A stretch of 37,019 bases of DNA, from NCBI GenBank assembly GCA_002401955.1, contig NVUQ01000091.1, forward strand, positions 1-37,019, in the 5' to 3' direction. The position numbers and the translations under genes are program-made. This stretch comes from Flavobacteriales bacterium (GTDB taxonomy: Bacteria > Bacteroidota > Bacteroidia > Flavobacteriales_E > Vicingaceae). This document shows positions 1 through 10,989 of this stretch, one piece after another; the first letter of the stretch is position 1; every line of letters starts with the position of its first letter. The notes beneath the pieces are model-generated. The model was not told the origin of the DNA, ran no database searches, and saw only the letters and a program-made list of their open reading frames with translations.

Positions 1-538
1 AAAATGACATGATGAATCTTTTGAGTTTAATACAGTAACTATTCTCCCCTTGAGGGTAGATTTAAAGGGGTGTTTTGTCATTCTCAGTGCTACGTCATTG
101 CGAGTGTTTTGCGAAAGCAAAAGCGGGAAGCAATCTCATTATAAAATAGCAAGACTGTTTTAGCTTGAACTATTTATTCTGTTCCACCAAGCAGTTTCTT
201 GCATCTGGACCCCTGATCAAGCCCGGGGAGGAGTTGGTTCATATTGTTGTTAACCAAAACTGTCATCCTGAATTAAATTTTCTGTTTGCTTCAGCAAACA
301 TAGAAAATGACATGATGAATCTTTTGAGTTTAATACAGTAACTATTCTCCCCTTGAGGGGAGATTAAGAGGGGTGTTTTGTCATTCTCAGTACTACGTCA
401 TTGCGAGGTACGAAGCAATCTCATTCAAAATAGAAAGATTGTTTTAACTTGAACTATTTATTCTATTCCACCAAGCAATCTCTTGCATCTGGACCCCGGA
501 TCAAGTCCGGGGAGGAGTTGGCTCGTATTGTTATTGCT
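1..538. repeat. Degenerate tandem repeat, two copies of about 240 bp
   Basis: The unit starting at 1 (aaaatgacatgatgaatc) begins again at 304 and can be followed, with small indels, to about 246 in copy 1 and about 538 in copy 2. Copy 2 keeps perfect hairpins that are partly decayed in copy 1: 346-363 (7-bp stem, TTGA loop) and 494-512 (CCCCGGA / TCCGGGG stem; one mismatch in the copy at 210-228). The linker holds another 7-bp hairpin at 283-300. No coding potential is visible. This resembles the dispersed hairpin-rich intergenic repeats common in many bacterial genomes. There is no sign of a transposase, and the spacing is unlike a CRISPR array. Confidence 0.85.
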
Positions 539-584
539 TACAACATTGCGAGTATTTTGCGAAAGTAAAAGCGGGAAGCAATCT
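96..584. repeat. CATTGCGAG...GAAGCAATCT motif, three copies
   Basis: A motif opening with CATTGCGAG and closing with GAAGCAATCT occurs at 96-136, 399-421 and 544-584. The outer and third copies have a longer middle (gcgaaagYaaaagcggg); the second has a short one. The ends ATTGC and GCAAT can pair, so each copy can fold as a small hairpin. The third copy lies outside the clear part of the tandem repeat, so the motif moves or is copied independently of the 300-bp unit. A partial relative may sit in reverse at about 14246-14267. Confidence 0.7.
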
Positions 585-589
585 AATTC

Positions 590-620
590 AAAATAGAAAA
601 TTGCGGGCTTGACCCCGCAA
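590..620 (-). terminator. Rho-independent terminator after aceBA
   Basis: On the minus strand a 7-bp stem TTGCGGG/CCCGCAA with a 6-nt loop (601-620) is followed by a T-rich run (complement of 590-600). It begins 28 bp past the aceA stop, the right place to end aceBA transcription. It is embedded at the edge of the repeat region. Confidence 0.65.
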
Positions 621-648
621 CTAATGAGCTTTTAAACTTGCCAACCAG

Positions 649-1938
649 TTAAGAAGCTTTGCTATAATGAAACTGTTCCTCTTCCGTAGAGCCTTCCATT
701 GCCTTGGTTGAAGTTTTACCAGAGGTAATAATTTCCTGAACTTTATCGTAGTAATTTACACCTACAAATTCTTGATGCTTCACAGCTTTAAAACCATCTT
801 TTTGCATTTCAAACTCTTTAACTTGCAATTTAGAATAACCTGCCATTCCATCTTTAACATATTTTTTTGCCAATTCAAACATACTTGTGTTTAACACATG
901 AAACCCTGCCAAAGTGATGAATTGAAATTTAAATCCAAGCTCATTTAATTCTTCTCTAAACGTCCGCATTTCTTCCTCACTTAAATTCGCCTGCCAGTTA
1001 AAGCTTGGCGAACAATTATAGGCCAGTAATTTTCCTGGAAATATTGCATGTATTGCTTTGGCAAATTTCCTAGCTTCTTCAATGTTTGGTTTAGAAGTTT
1101 CACACCAAATTAAATCCGCATAAGGAGCATAAGACAATCCTCGATTAATTGCTTGATCAATTCCAGCTTTCACCTTGTAAAAACCTTCTGAAGATCGATC
1201 TCCAACTATAAAGGGTTTATCTCTGTCATCAATATTGGATGTAATTAAGCCTGCAGAATCTGCATCCGTTCGTGCTATAATCAAGGTCTCTGTTCCTAAA
1301 ACATCAGTAGCTAGTCTGGCTGCAACTAACTTGTTAATAGCTTCTTGAGTGGGCACTAAAACTTTACCACCCATATGACCGCATTTTTTAGCCGAAGAAA
1401 GTTGATCCTCAAAATGTACTGCTGAAGCACCTGCTTCTATCATCAATTTCATTAATTCAAAAGCATTTAGGTTTCCACCAAATCCAGCTTCGGCATCAGC
1501 TATAATCGGGACCAACCAATCTACATTGTTTTCAGGGTCCGTTTTATTAATTTGATCCGCAGACAAAAGTGCGTTATTAATTCGCTTAACTACGTTCGGA
1601 ACTGAATTTGCGGGATATAAACTTTGATCTGGAAACATTTTACCTCCCAAATTTGCATCTGCAGCAACTTGCCAGCCACTTAAATAAATGGCTCTTAATC
1701 CAGCTTGAACTTGCTGGATGGCTTGGTTTCCTGTTAAGGCTCCCAATGCAGTTAGACACTTAGACTTTTTGAGGGCATTCCACATTTTTTTAGCCCCATA
1801 TTTTGCTAAAGTATGTTCAACTAAAATGCTGGGCCTTAAACTCAACACATCTTCCGAATCGTAAGGTCTTATTATGCCTTCCCATCGTTCATTATCCCTC
1901 CATTCTTCCTTTATTCTTTTATTGTCTAATTTATCCAT
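649..1938 (-). CDS. aceA: Isocitrate lyase
   Basis: Cleaves isocitrate to succinate and glyoxylate, the first step of the glyoxylate shunt, in the cytoplasm. Counting from the chosen start, the protein is 429 aa, close to E. coli AceA (434 aa). The substrate-binding SGWQVA segment is at 87-92 and the family signature KKCGHMGGK places the catalytic cysteine at 186. An open frame extends 12 codons further to 1974, but that would overlap the end of aceB by 23 bp. The ATG at 1938 begins [13 protein letters not shown], which fits the usual N-terminus of the family, and leaves a 13-bp gap after the aceB stop. It is the second gene of an aceB-aceA operon, with a terminator-like hairpin just downstream. 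Identification is very secure; the start is likely but not proven. Confidence 0.97.
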   Translation of the reverse strand: MDKLDNKRIKEEWRDNERWEGIIRPYDSEDVLSLRPSILVEHTLAKYGAKKMWNALKKSKCLTALGALTGNQAIQQVQAGLRAIYLSGWQVAADANLGGKMFPDQSLYPANSVPNVVKRINNALLSADQINKTDPENNVDWLVPIIADAEAGFGGNLNAFELMKLMIEAGASAVHFEDQLSSAKKCGHMGGKVLVPTQEAINKLVAARLATDVLGTETLIIARTDADSAGLITSNIDDRDKPFIVGDRSSEGFYKVKAGIDQAINRGLSYAPYADLIWCETSKPNIEEARKFAKAIHAIFPGKLLAYNCSPSFNWQANLSEEEMRTFREELNELGFKFQFITLAGFHVLNTSMFELAKKYVKDGMAGYSKLQVKEFEMQKDGFKAVKHQEFVGVNYYDKVQEIITSGKTSTKAMEGSTEEEQFHYSKAS

Positions 1939-1951
1939 AATTTCTAAATTT

Positions 1952-3550
1952 TTATAGTTGTTTATATAATTCATTCGTTAAAAAGTTATCTAATTCCTTA
2001 TTCTTTATGAAAGTCTTCATAATTCGAGCAGCCTTATCATATCCATACTTAAGGTACACCTCTTCTGAAATGTCTTCTTGTATTCTTTTAATAGCTTTTA
2101 ATTCAAGTAAATCGAAGAGTTCATGGTTAAATACCCTTCCGTCTTCCAAGATGGTTCGTCTATGATACCAATGCCACAATTGAGTTCTAGATATTTCCGC
2201 TGTTGCGGCATCTTCCATAAGGTTATAAATTGGAACACATCCATTACCTAACAGCCAAGCAACTATGTAACGAATTCCCACATCAATATTGAGAATAATC
2301 CCTTCTTCAGTAACACTACCCTCTGGAGGTAATAACAAATCTTGTGTAGTAATGTTCAGTTCTCCATTAATTACTTTATTAATTTGATTGTTTCCACTCA
2401 TATGTTCTTTAAAGCAATCGTGGGCTAATTTCACCAGTCCAGGGTGGGCAACCCAAGTTCCATCATGGCCTGCCAGTACTTCTCTGTACTTATCATCTTT
2501 TACTTTTTGCATCGCTTTTTCGTTGGCTTCGAGATCTTTCTTAATTGGTATTTGTGCCGCCATTCCACCCATAGCAAAAGCTCCTCTTTTATGACATGTT
2601 TGTACCAATAACTGACAATACGATTTCATAAAATGACTTTCCATAGTTATTTTCGATCGGTCAGGAAGTGGAGACGCCAGAATAGCGTGCATATTTTTAA
2701 TGTAACTAAAGATATAATCCCACCTTCCGCAATTTAACCCTGCAGAATGCTCTTTGAGTTCGTAAAGGATTTCATCCATTTGAAATGCAGCTGGCAAGGT
2801 TTCTAACAATACTGTAGCTTTGATAGTGCCCTGTGGTATGCCCAAAATATCCTGTGCTTTAACAAATACCGAATTCCATAACGCTGCTTCTTTATGATCT
2901 TCGAGCTTTGGAAGATAAAAATAAGGGGCTCTTCCATTATTAACTAAATAGTTTGCATTATGGAAAAAGAATAAAGCAAAATCAAAAAACGATGCAGAAA
3001 CATTTTCACCTTCTATTTGAACATTCTTCTCTTCCAAATGTAATCCTCTAGGACGAACCATCAAAGTAGCTATTTGTTCATTTAATTGATAAAGCTTCCC
3101 TGTTTTAGGGTGAACATAGTCAATGTTACCACGAACGGCATCGTATAAATTTATTTGTCCTTCAATTATATTTTCCCATGTAGGAGAACAAGAATCTTCA
3201 AAATCGGCCATGTAAACATTTGCTCCAGAATTAAGCCCATTAATAACCATTTTACGATCAACTGGACCAGTAATTTCTACGGTTCTATCTTGCAAATCGT
3301 CAAGACATTTTCCCACCTGCCAATCTGCCTCCCTAATTTTTGAGGTTTCATCTTTAAATTTTAAATGCATATTCAATTTCCCTGGATCTGCTCTGTTTAA
3401 CAATAATTGTTTTCTTTCTTCATTAAATTCCTGATGAATTTCCTTCAAAAACCTGAGTGCTTCACCGCTTAAAAGTTCCTGTTGATTTTGAGATAATTCT
3501 AATGGAAATATTGCAGTTGATAAACTTTTTTGATTGATGATGTTTTTCAT
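1952..3550 (-). CDS. aceB: Malate synthase A
   Basis: Condenses glyoxylate with acetyl-CoA to malate, the second step of the glyoxylate shunt. The 532-aa length matches the malate synthase A form (about 533 aa), not the longer G form. Recognisable segments are [12 protein letters not shown] (active-site arginine region), [17 protein letters not shown] and [13 protein letters not shown], the classical malate synthase signature regions. It is first in the operon with aceA immediately downstream, so both dedicated shunt enzymes are made together, allowing growth on acetate or fatty acids. It is transcribed away from katG, and the 400-bp gap between the two should hold its promoter. Confidence 0.97.
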   Translation of the reverse strand: MKNIINQKSLSTAIFPLELSQNQQELLSGEALRFLKEIHQEFNEERKQLLLNRADPGKLNMHLKFKDETSKIREADWQVGKCLDDLQDRTVEITGPVDRKMVINGLNSGANVYMADFEDSCSPTWENIIEGQINLYDAVRGNIDYVHPKTGKLYQLNEQIATLMVRPRGLHLEEKNVQIEGENVSASFFDFALFFFHNANYLVNNGRAPYFYLPKLEDHKEAALWNSVFVKAQDILGIPQGTIKATVLLETLPAAFQMDEILYELKEHSAGLNCGRWDYIFSYIKNMHAILASPLPDRSKITMESHFMKSYCQLLVQTCHKRGAFAMGGMAAQIPIKKDLEANEKAMQKVKDDKYREVLAGHDGTWVAHPGLVKLAHDCFKEHMSGNNQINKVINGELNITTQDLLLPPEGSVTEEGIILNIDVGIRYIVAWLLGNGCVPIYNLMEDAATAEISRTQLWHWYHRRTILEDGRVFNHELFDLLELKAIKRIQEDISEEVYLKYGYDKAARIMKTFIKNKELDNFLTNELYKQL

Positions 3551-6185
<2,635 letters not shown>

Positions 6186-6203
6186 ATCTGCCAGAATAAT
6201 TAT

Positions 6204-6251
6204 TTTAATATAAAAAGGTGGCCTGAGAACAGACCACCTTTTTATATTAAA
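6204..6251. terminator. Strong bidirectional terminator after katG
   Basis: A perfect 18-bp inverted repeat (6204-6221 with 6234-6251) encloses a 12-nt loop that can itself add a CTG/CAG pairing. The GGTGG/CCACC core is flanked by A-runs on one side and T-runs on the other, so it works as a U-tailed terminator in either direction. It lies between the katG stop (6185) and the convergent stop of the gene at 6261. Confidence 0.93.
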
Positions 6252-6260
6252 GTAATTTTG

Positions 6261-6551
6261 TCAAATTATTGTTTCTCCTTTCGAATAATTCATCATATCC
6301 AATAACATATCAACTATATTTTCTGATTTAGTTTTTTTTAACTTTTTATACAGGCAAAATGAAACTATTCCTGTTTCAACTCTATAGGAAAAAATGCCAA
6401 TAGTACGATTACCAGGTTGAGCTACTATCTTTATTTGATTAATTGTTGTTCCCATACCATCGCTAGAGGAACATTTCATTTTCCAAGAAATATTCTTATG
6501 ATCATTTGAAAATTTATTTAATAAATTCAATATAGTTCTTCTGTCTTGCAT
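6261..6551 (-). CDS. Small protein of unknown function
   Basis: A 96-aa protein I do not recognise. It has no signal peptide or membrane segment and a mixed composition with two cysteines (near 28 and 66) and a lysine-rich stretch (KKLKKTKSEN). It begins MQDRRTILNLLNKF and ends with an acidic/amphipathic helix-like tail, which suggests a small cytoplasmic alpha/beta protein. It lies between the katG terminator and the OsmC-like gene on the same strand as the latter, 75 bp downstream of it, so the two may be cotranscribed. A dispersed 34-nt repeat sits between them. The frame is intact and uninterrupted, but without a family match the call rests on position and length only. Confidence 0.6.
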   Translation of the reverse strand: MQDRRTILNLLNKFSNDHKNISWKMKCSSSDGMGTTINQIKIVAQPGNRTIGIFSYRVETGIVSFCLYKKLKKTKSENIVDMLLDMMNYSKGETII

Positions 6552-6592
6552 TGCTGTCTAAATTTAAGTATTACAAAACCATCATTAAAGAC

Positions 6593-6626
6593 TTATACCA
6601 ATTTGCAATCAAAATGCCCGATAATT
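6593..6626 (-). repeat. 34-nt dispersed repeat, copy 1
   Basis: The reverse complement of 6593-6626 matches 36893-36926 with only two differences over 34 nt, 30 kb away. The core reads aattatcgggcattttgatt. Here it lies just beyond the stop of the OsmC-like gene, whose stop codon begins at 6627. Confidence 0.85.
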
Positions 6627-7046
6627 TTACACTGTTTCAATGAGAGAAAACTCAACTGAAATTTCTGTGTCTAATAATTTTGAAATAGGGCAATTTTCTT
6701 CAGCATCTTTTACAGATTCTTTAAATGTTGTTTGATCAATACCATCAATTTTAGCTACTAACTTAAGTTTTGAACTAGTTACAGTTCCATCTTCAATAGT
6801 AACTACACATGTTGTTTCTAATTTATCTGGGGTAAATCCGTTGTTGCCCAACACAAAAGAAAGTTTCATGTTAAAACATCCTGCATGGGCTGCAGCAATT
6901 AATTCTTCTGGATTTGTTCCTGTACCATTTTCAAATCTTGAACTAAAAGAATATTGAGTCTTGTTTAATACTGAACTTTGAGTGGTTAAAGTTCCTTTAC
7001 CATCTTTACCACTTCCTTGCCATATTGCTGTTGCCGATCTATTCAT
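6627..7046 (-). CDS. OsmC/Ohr-family peroxidase
   Basis: A 139-aa OsmC-fold protein. Family members reduce organic hydroperoxides with a pair of cysteines. Both are present: Cys57 in the AAHAGCFNM segment and Cys119 in ENCPISK, with the conserved Arg37 (FSSRFENG) and the NPEEL motif at 45-49. The N-terminus NRSATAIWQGSGKDGKGTL is typical of the OsmC branch (as opposed to Ohr), which includes osmotically induced proteins. No signal peptide, so cytoplasmic. It shares the neighbourhood with katG, suggesting a local peroxide-defence group, though the two are on opposite strands and separately terminated. Which hydroperoxide or thiol partner it uses cannot be told from sequence. Confidence 0.93.
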   Translation of the reverse strand: MNRSATAIWQGSGKDGKGTLTTQSSVLNKTQYSFSSRFENGTGTNPEELIAAAHAGCFNMKLSFVLGNNGFTPDKLETTCVVTIEDGTVTSSKLKLVAKIDGIDQTTFKESVKDAEENCPISKLLDTEISVEFSLIETV

Positions 7047-7163
7047 TTTTTTCTGTTTTTATTTATATTTTAACTTAATTATCAAAACTGTTACAACAAA
7101 GTATAAGCTCAATAATAGGGTTAGGGTTAACGGCTAAGCCTACTTGTGAGTTTAACGAAATAG

Positions 7164-10100
7164 TTACGTATATGTTTTTAATCGCTCTTTAACCTCTTCT
7201 AAACGAGCTAGTTTGTTGTTTCTTCTTAGCTTTATAGCTGTTTTAGTAAAATAGGTATGGGCTTCTAAAAATTTAATTTGTAATTCATCCCATTGCTTGT
7301 CTGAGGTAATAATATCTCTTTCTGTTAACTCCCGTTTTAGCTTATCGGCAATAACATGAAACTCATCGCCACCTAAATAATCTAAATCGGCATCGCAAAT
7401 AATTTGTTGTAAATGATTACTTGGTTTTTGAGGTACTTTGGTTGCTTTTATTAATCGTCCTATTTTATCTATTTGTTCTTGGGTGTAACCAAATCTTGGT
7501 AATACTTCTTGAGCCAAAACAGCTCCAACATCTTCATTATTGGCATATTGATGAACAAAACCAGCATCATGATACAATGCTGCAGTTTTTAATAAAAAGA
7601 TATCATCCCCTTCAACACCCTCCATCAATGCTAATCTTTCTACAGCTGCGCAAACATCTGTGGTATGTCTTAAATCATGATAGTAAAGATTATTTGGTAA
7701 TTCTTTTCTCAATCGTTCTACGATATATTTTTCTGCTTTACGATAGTGTATACTACTGTAAATATGTAAATCAACGTATTTTTGAAATAACTTATTGGGC
7801 ACAATTCCTTCTCCATCAACCGATAATTCTGGTTTAATTGAATGGACAAAATACATGTCAATTTTACCTTTATTTTTCGCTCTAATCTCACCTCTATATT
7901 CACAAGTAAAAAACTCTTTAACCAATTCATAGGTTACACCAGAAATATTTACTTTATCAACAGCACTTGCTGCTTCAATTCTACTTGCAATATTTACACT
8001 ATCACCCCAAATATCATATGCAAACCTTTTGCTTCCAATAACTCCTGCAATAACAGACCCTGTATGAACACCTATTCTTAAGCCCCATCCTTTTTCTCCA
8101 TTTTCGGCCTTTGTCGTATTATACGATTTCATAAACCGCTGAATTTCTAATCCTGCCAAAACGATATCTATCGGATTACTTTTATTTCTGATAGGAATCC
8201 CTCCAGCACACATATAAGCATCTCCAATAGTTTTAATTTTTTCTACATCAAATTTTTCTATTATTTCATCAAATTTTTTGAAGTAGTTATCCAACTCAGC
8301 TACTAAATCTTCTGGTTTTATCTCTTCTGCAATTTTGGTAAAGCTTTTAAAATCAGTAAACATAATGGATGTCATTCTGTATTTCCGAGCAGTAGCCTGT
8401 CCTTTTGCTTTTAATTCTTCAGCCGTTTCTGCAGGTAAGATGTTTAGCAATAGTTTCTCCGTTTTATCTTTTTCTACTTCTAATAATTCTTTTTGTTGAA
8501 TTACTTCTCGTGTTCGTTCTCGCACCTGCACTTCTAGCAATTCTTTTTGTTCTTTTACTTGATTTATCCTATACATAACAACTCCGTAAATCAATAATAC
8601 CGGTATTAAAATATAAAATATGATTACAAACCATAATGTTCTCCAAAATGGGGGTTCTACTATTACTCGTATTTGAGCAATTTCTTCACTCCAAACACCA
8701 TCACTATTAGCTACTTTTACCTTAAACACATATTCTCCAGGGTCTAAATTGGTGTAATTCGCTCTTCTATTCTTTCCGATATTAACCCATTCTTCATTAA
8801 AATTTTCGAGCATATATTTATGCTGATTTTTTAATGGATAAGAATAATGTAATGAAGCAAACTCAAACGATATTACGTTTTCTCGATATTTTAAAACAAT
8901 CTCATCTAATTCTGAAATATGTCCTTTTAATATTTCGTTAGGACCTATTTTAACAGGTTTGTTAAACAAATAAAACTGAGTAATAAGTGGTTTTGCTTTA
9001 GTGGTATTAATGGTAATATCTTCAGGATAAAAAGAGTTAAACCCATTTATCCCTCCAAAAAATAATTGTCCAGATTCACTTTTAAAATACGCTCCTGTAT
9101 TAAACTCATTACTTTGTAATCCGTCTGTTTCATCAAAGTTTTTAACCTCGCTGGTTTTAATATTAAAAGAAGATATTCCTTTATTTGTGCTTAACCATAA
9201 GTTCCCTTTTTTATCTGACAATACGCCATAAATAACATTATTAGTTAACCCTTCTTTTTTGGTGAATGTTGTAAATTTTTCTGATTTTAAATCAAATTTG
9301 TTCAAGCCTCCACCAAAGGTTCCTAACCATAAAAACCCGGTTTTATCTTGATGAATAGATAGCACGGTATTATTGCTAATGGTATTTAATTTTTCTTGAT
9401 CATTTTGATAAGTTTTAAACTCTAAACCTTCTTCTTTTTCTATTACTTTACACAAGCCTCCACCATCTGTTCCTAGCCATACATTCCCATCTTTATCACA
9501 AAAAATAGCCCTTATTACATCACTGGGTAATCCTTCTGCAACAGTGTACTTTTTAAATGTTTTCCTATCATTTTCTAAAATAACTAACCCTTCTTTTGTA
9601 CCAAACCACAATTTCTTTTTACCATCTTCTGTTATTATATATGTTCTTTCAGAATTATTATTATTTATTCTATCAGTAATATGAATCAATTTTCCTTTTT
9701 CAAAATAAAAAACGCCTCCATCGGTACCAACATATACAACATCATCCTTATCTTTAAAAACAGAATAAATTGCCTTATTTTTTTTCTTGGTTGTAAATGG
9801 GAAATTGGGAACAACAACATTTACTTTCCCTGTTTTACCATCAAAAATATTTACCCCCTTATCGGTTCCTACATATACACTCCCATCATTATCGTTCTGA
9901 AACAATGACCAAATCATATTACTATTAATTGTTTTATCTTTATTAGGCCAGTGCTGATGATGTTTAAAATATTGTTTTTTTCTATCAAATTTATTTAATC
10001 CTGCTTGAGTACCTATCCAAATAATTCCATAATCATCTTCATAAATAATGTTTACTTTGTTACTATTTAAGCTTGTATTTATATTGGCATCATAAACATA

Positions 10101-10985
10101 ATGATCAATATTGGAAAGGGATTTTAACTTATAAACTCCATTCCTTTCTGTGCCTATCCATATAATTCCAGACTTATCTTCATATATGGTTTTGATTACA
10201 GCATTACCAATTACATCATCTATAATTTTTGTAGTAATTAGTTTCTTCTTTTTAGAATCAAAAAAGTTAAGGCCTTGATCTGTTGCAATTGCTATTCTTC
10301 CTCCAGAATCTTCATGTATATCCCATACTACATCACTTTTTAAAAGTGTATTTCCTCTATAAAACTGTCTTGTTTGTTCTGTTTCTATGTCATAAAGTAA
10401 TAAGCCATTACCCTCTGTTGCTATGAGTAGCTGGTTCTGTTTAGTAAGTAATAATTTTCTAATGTTAATTCTATTATTTTGGGTACTTAGTTGTAAGTAA
10501 ACTTTTTCTATTTTTAAGGTTTTAGTATTTACCTTAAAAAGATTTTTATCTGTTCCTACCCATAAATCATTTGCAGAATCTTTGGTGAGTGCCCATACAT
10601 TAACCTTCTTTTTTTTATACTCCTCTGTATTAAAAAGATTAGTAAATTTTTGTGTGGCTGTGCTAAATAAGTTTAAGCCATTGTCGGTTCCAACCCATAA
10701 AAGGCTATCATTTTCTTCTAATATAACATGTACATAACTATTAGAAATAGAAGATTTATCTAATAAATCGTGAGAATAGACAGTAAAATCAAACCCATTA
10801 TATACATTTAACCCATCTTGGGTTCCGAACCATAACAACCCATTATTTGTTTGCTGTATAGTAACTACATCACTTTGAGAGAGCCCATCTTTAATCCCTA
10901 AATGACTAAATTTAATACTACTCTGTTGAGCTACAATTGTAGTGGTAATAAATATGAATAAGAAAAATGAGATTAATCGTTTCAA
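7164..10985 (-). CDS. Propeller receptor with adenylate cyclase and HD phosphohydrolase domains
   Basis: A 1273-aa transmembrane receptor. Visible in order: signal peptide (1-19, ending VAQQ); a two-component-regulator type beta-propeller (about 25-650) with repeated LWxGTxxGLN blades; a Y_Y_Y domain (about 700-770); one membrane helix (783-805); a coiled coil (806-845); a linker LLLNILPAETAEELKAKG typical of coiled-coil-linked class III cyclases; a class III nucleotide cyclase (868-1047); and a C-terminal HD domain (about 1085-1240). Cyclase residues are complete: metal Asp878 and Asp922, adenine-selecting Lys918 and Asp991, transition-state Asn998 and Arg1002, so ATP is the likely substrate. 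HD ligands appear to be His1107, His1139-Asp1140 and Asp1198 or Asp1200. Such propellers normally feed histidine kinases; here the output is cAMP. It begins 4 bp after the OmpA-family gene and ends the fibre cluster. The HD substrate is unknown. Confidence 0.93.
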   Translation of the reverse strand: MKRLISFFLFIFITTTIVAQQSSIKFSHLGIKDGLSQSDVVTIQQTNNGLLWFGTQDGLNVYNGFDFTVYSHDLLDKSSISNSYVHVILEENDSLLWVGTDNGLNLFSTATQKFTNLFNTEEYKKKKVNVWALTKDSANDLWVGTDKNLFKVNTKTLKIEKVYLQLSTQNNRINIRKLLLTKQNQLLIATEGNGLLLYDIETEQTRQFYRGNTLLKSDVVWDIHEDSGGRIAIATDQGLNFFDSKKKKLITTKIIDDVIGNAVIKTIYEDKSGIIWIGTERNGVYKLKSLSNIDHYVYDANINTSLNSNKVNIIYEDDYGIIWIGTQAGLNKFDRKKQYFKHHQHWPNKDKTINSNMIWSLFQNDNDGSVYVGTDKGVNIFDGKTGKVNVVVPNFPFTTKKKNKAIYSVFKDKDDVVYVGTDGGVFYFEKGKLIHITDRINNNNSERTYIITEDGKKKLWFGTKEGLVILENDRKTFKKYTVAEGLPSDVIRAIFCDKDGNVWLGTDGGGLCKVIEKEEGLEFKTYQNDQEKLNTISNNTVLSIHQDKTGFLWLGTFGGGLNKFDLKSEKFTTFTKKEGLTNNVIYGVLSDKKGNLWLSTNKGISSFNIKTSEVKNFDETDGLQSNEFNTGAYFKSESGQLFFGGINGFNSFYPEDITINTTKAKPLITQFYLFNKPVKIGPNEILKGHISELDEIVLKYRENVISFEFASLHYSYPLKNQHKYMLENFNEEWVNIGKNRRANYTNLDPGEYVFKVKVANSDGVWSEEIAQIRVIVEPPFWRTLWFVIIFYILIPVLLIYGVVMYRINQVKEQKELLEVQVRERTREVIQQKELLEVEKDKTEKLLLNILPAETAEELKAKGQATARKYRMTSIMFTDFKSFTKIAEEIKPEDLVAELDNYFKKFDEIIEKFDVEKIKTIGDAYMCAGGIPIRNKSNPIDIVLAGLEIQRFMKSYNTTKAENGEKGWGLRIGVHTGSVIAGVIGSKRFAYDIWGDSVNIASRIEAASAVDKVNISGVTYELVKEFFTCEYRGEIRAKNKGKIDMYFVHSIKPELSVDGEGIVPNKLFQKYVDLHIYSSIHYRKAEKYIVERLRKELPNNLYYHDLRHTTDVCAAVERLALMEGVEGDDIFLLKTAALYHDAGFVHQYANNEDVGAVLAQEVLPRFGYTQEQIDKIGRLIKATKVPQKPSNHLQQIICDADLDYLGGDEFHVIADKLKRELTERDIITSDKQWDELQIKFLEAHTYFTKTAIKLRRNNKLARLEEVKERLKTYT

Positions 10986-10989
10986 GGGT

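Noticed and set aside
1..600. Possible CRISPR array
   Set aside because: Repeats are about 300 bp apart, differ in length and are degenerate, with no regular spacers and no cas genes.
7115..7130. Telomere-like TTAGGG repeats
   Set aside because: Only about two units in AT-rich spacer; chance occurrence in a bacterial genome.
7421..7837. 138-aa plus-strand open frame inside the cyclase/HD gene
   Set aside because: Lies opposite the conserved HD domain; low-complexity hydrophobic translation with no family features.
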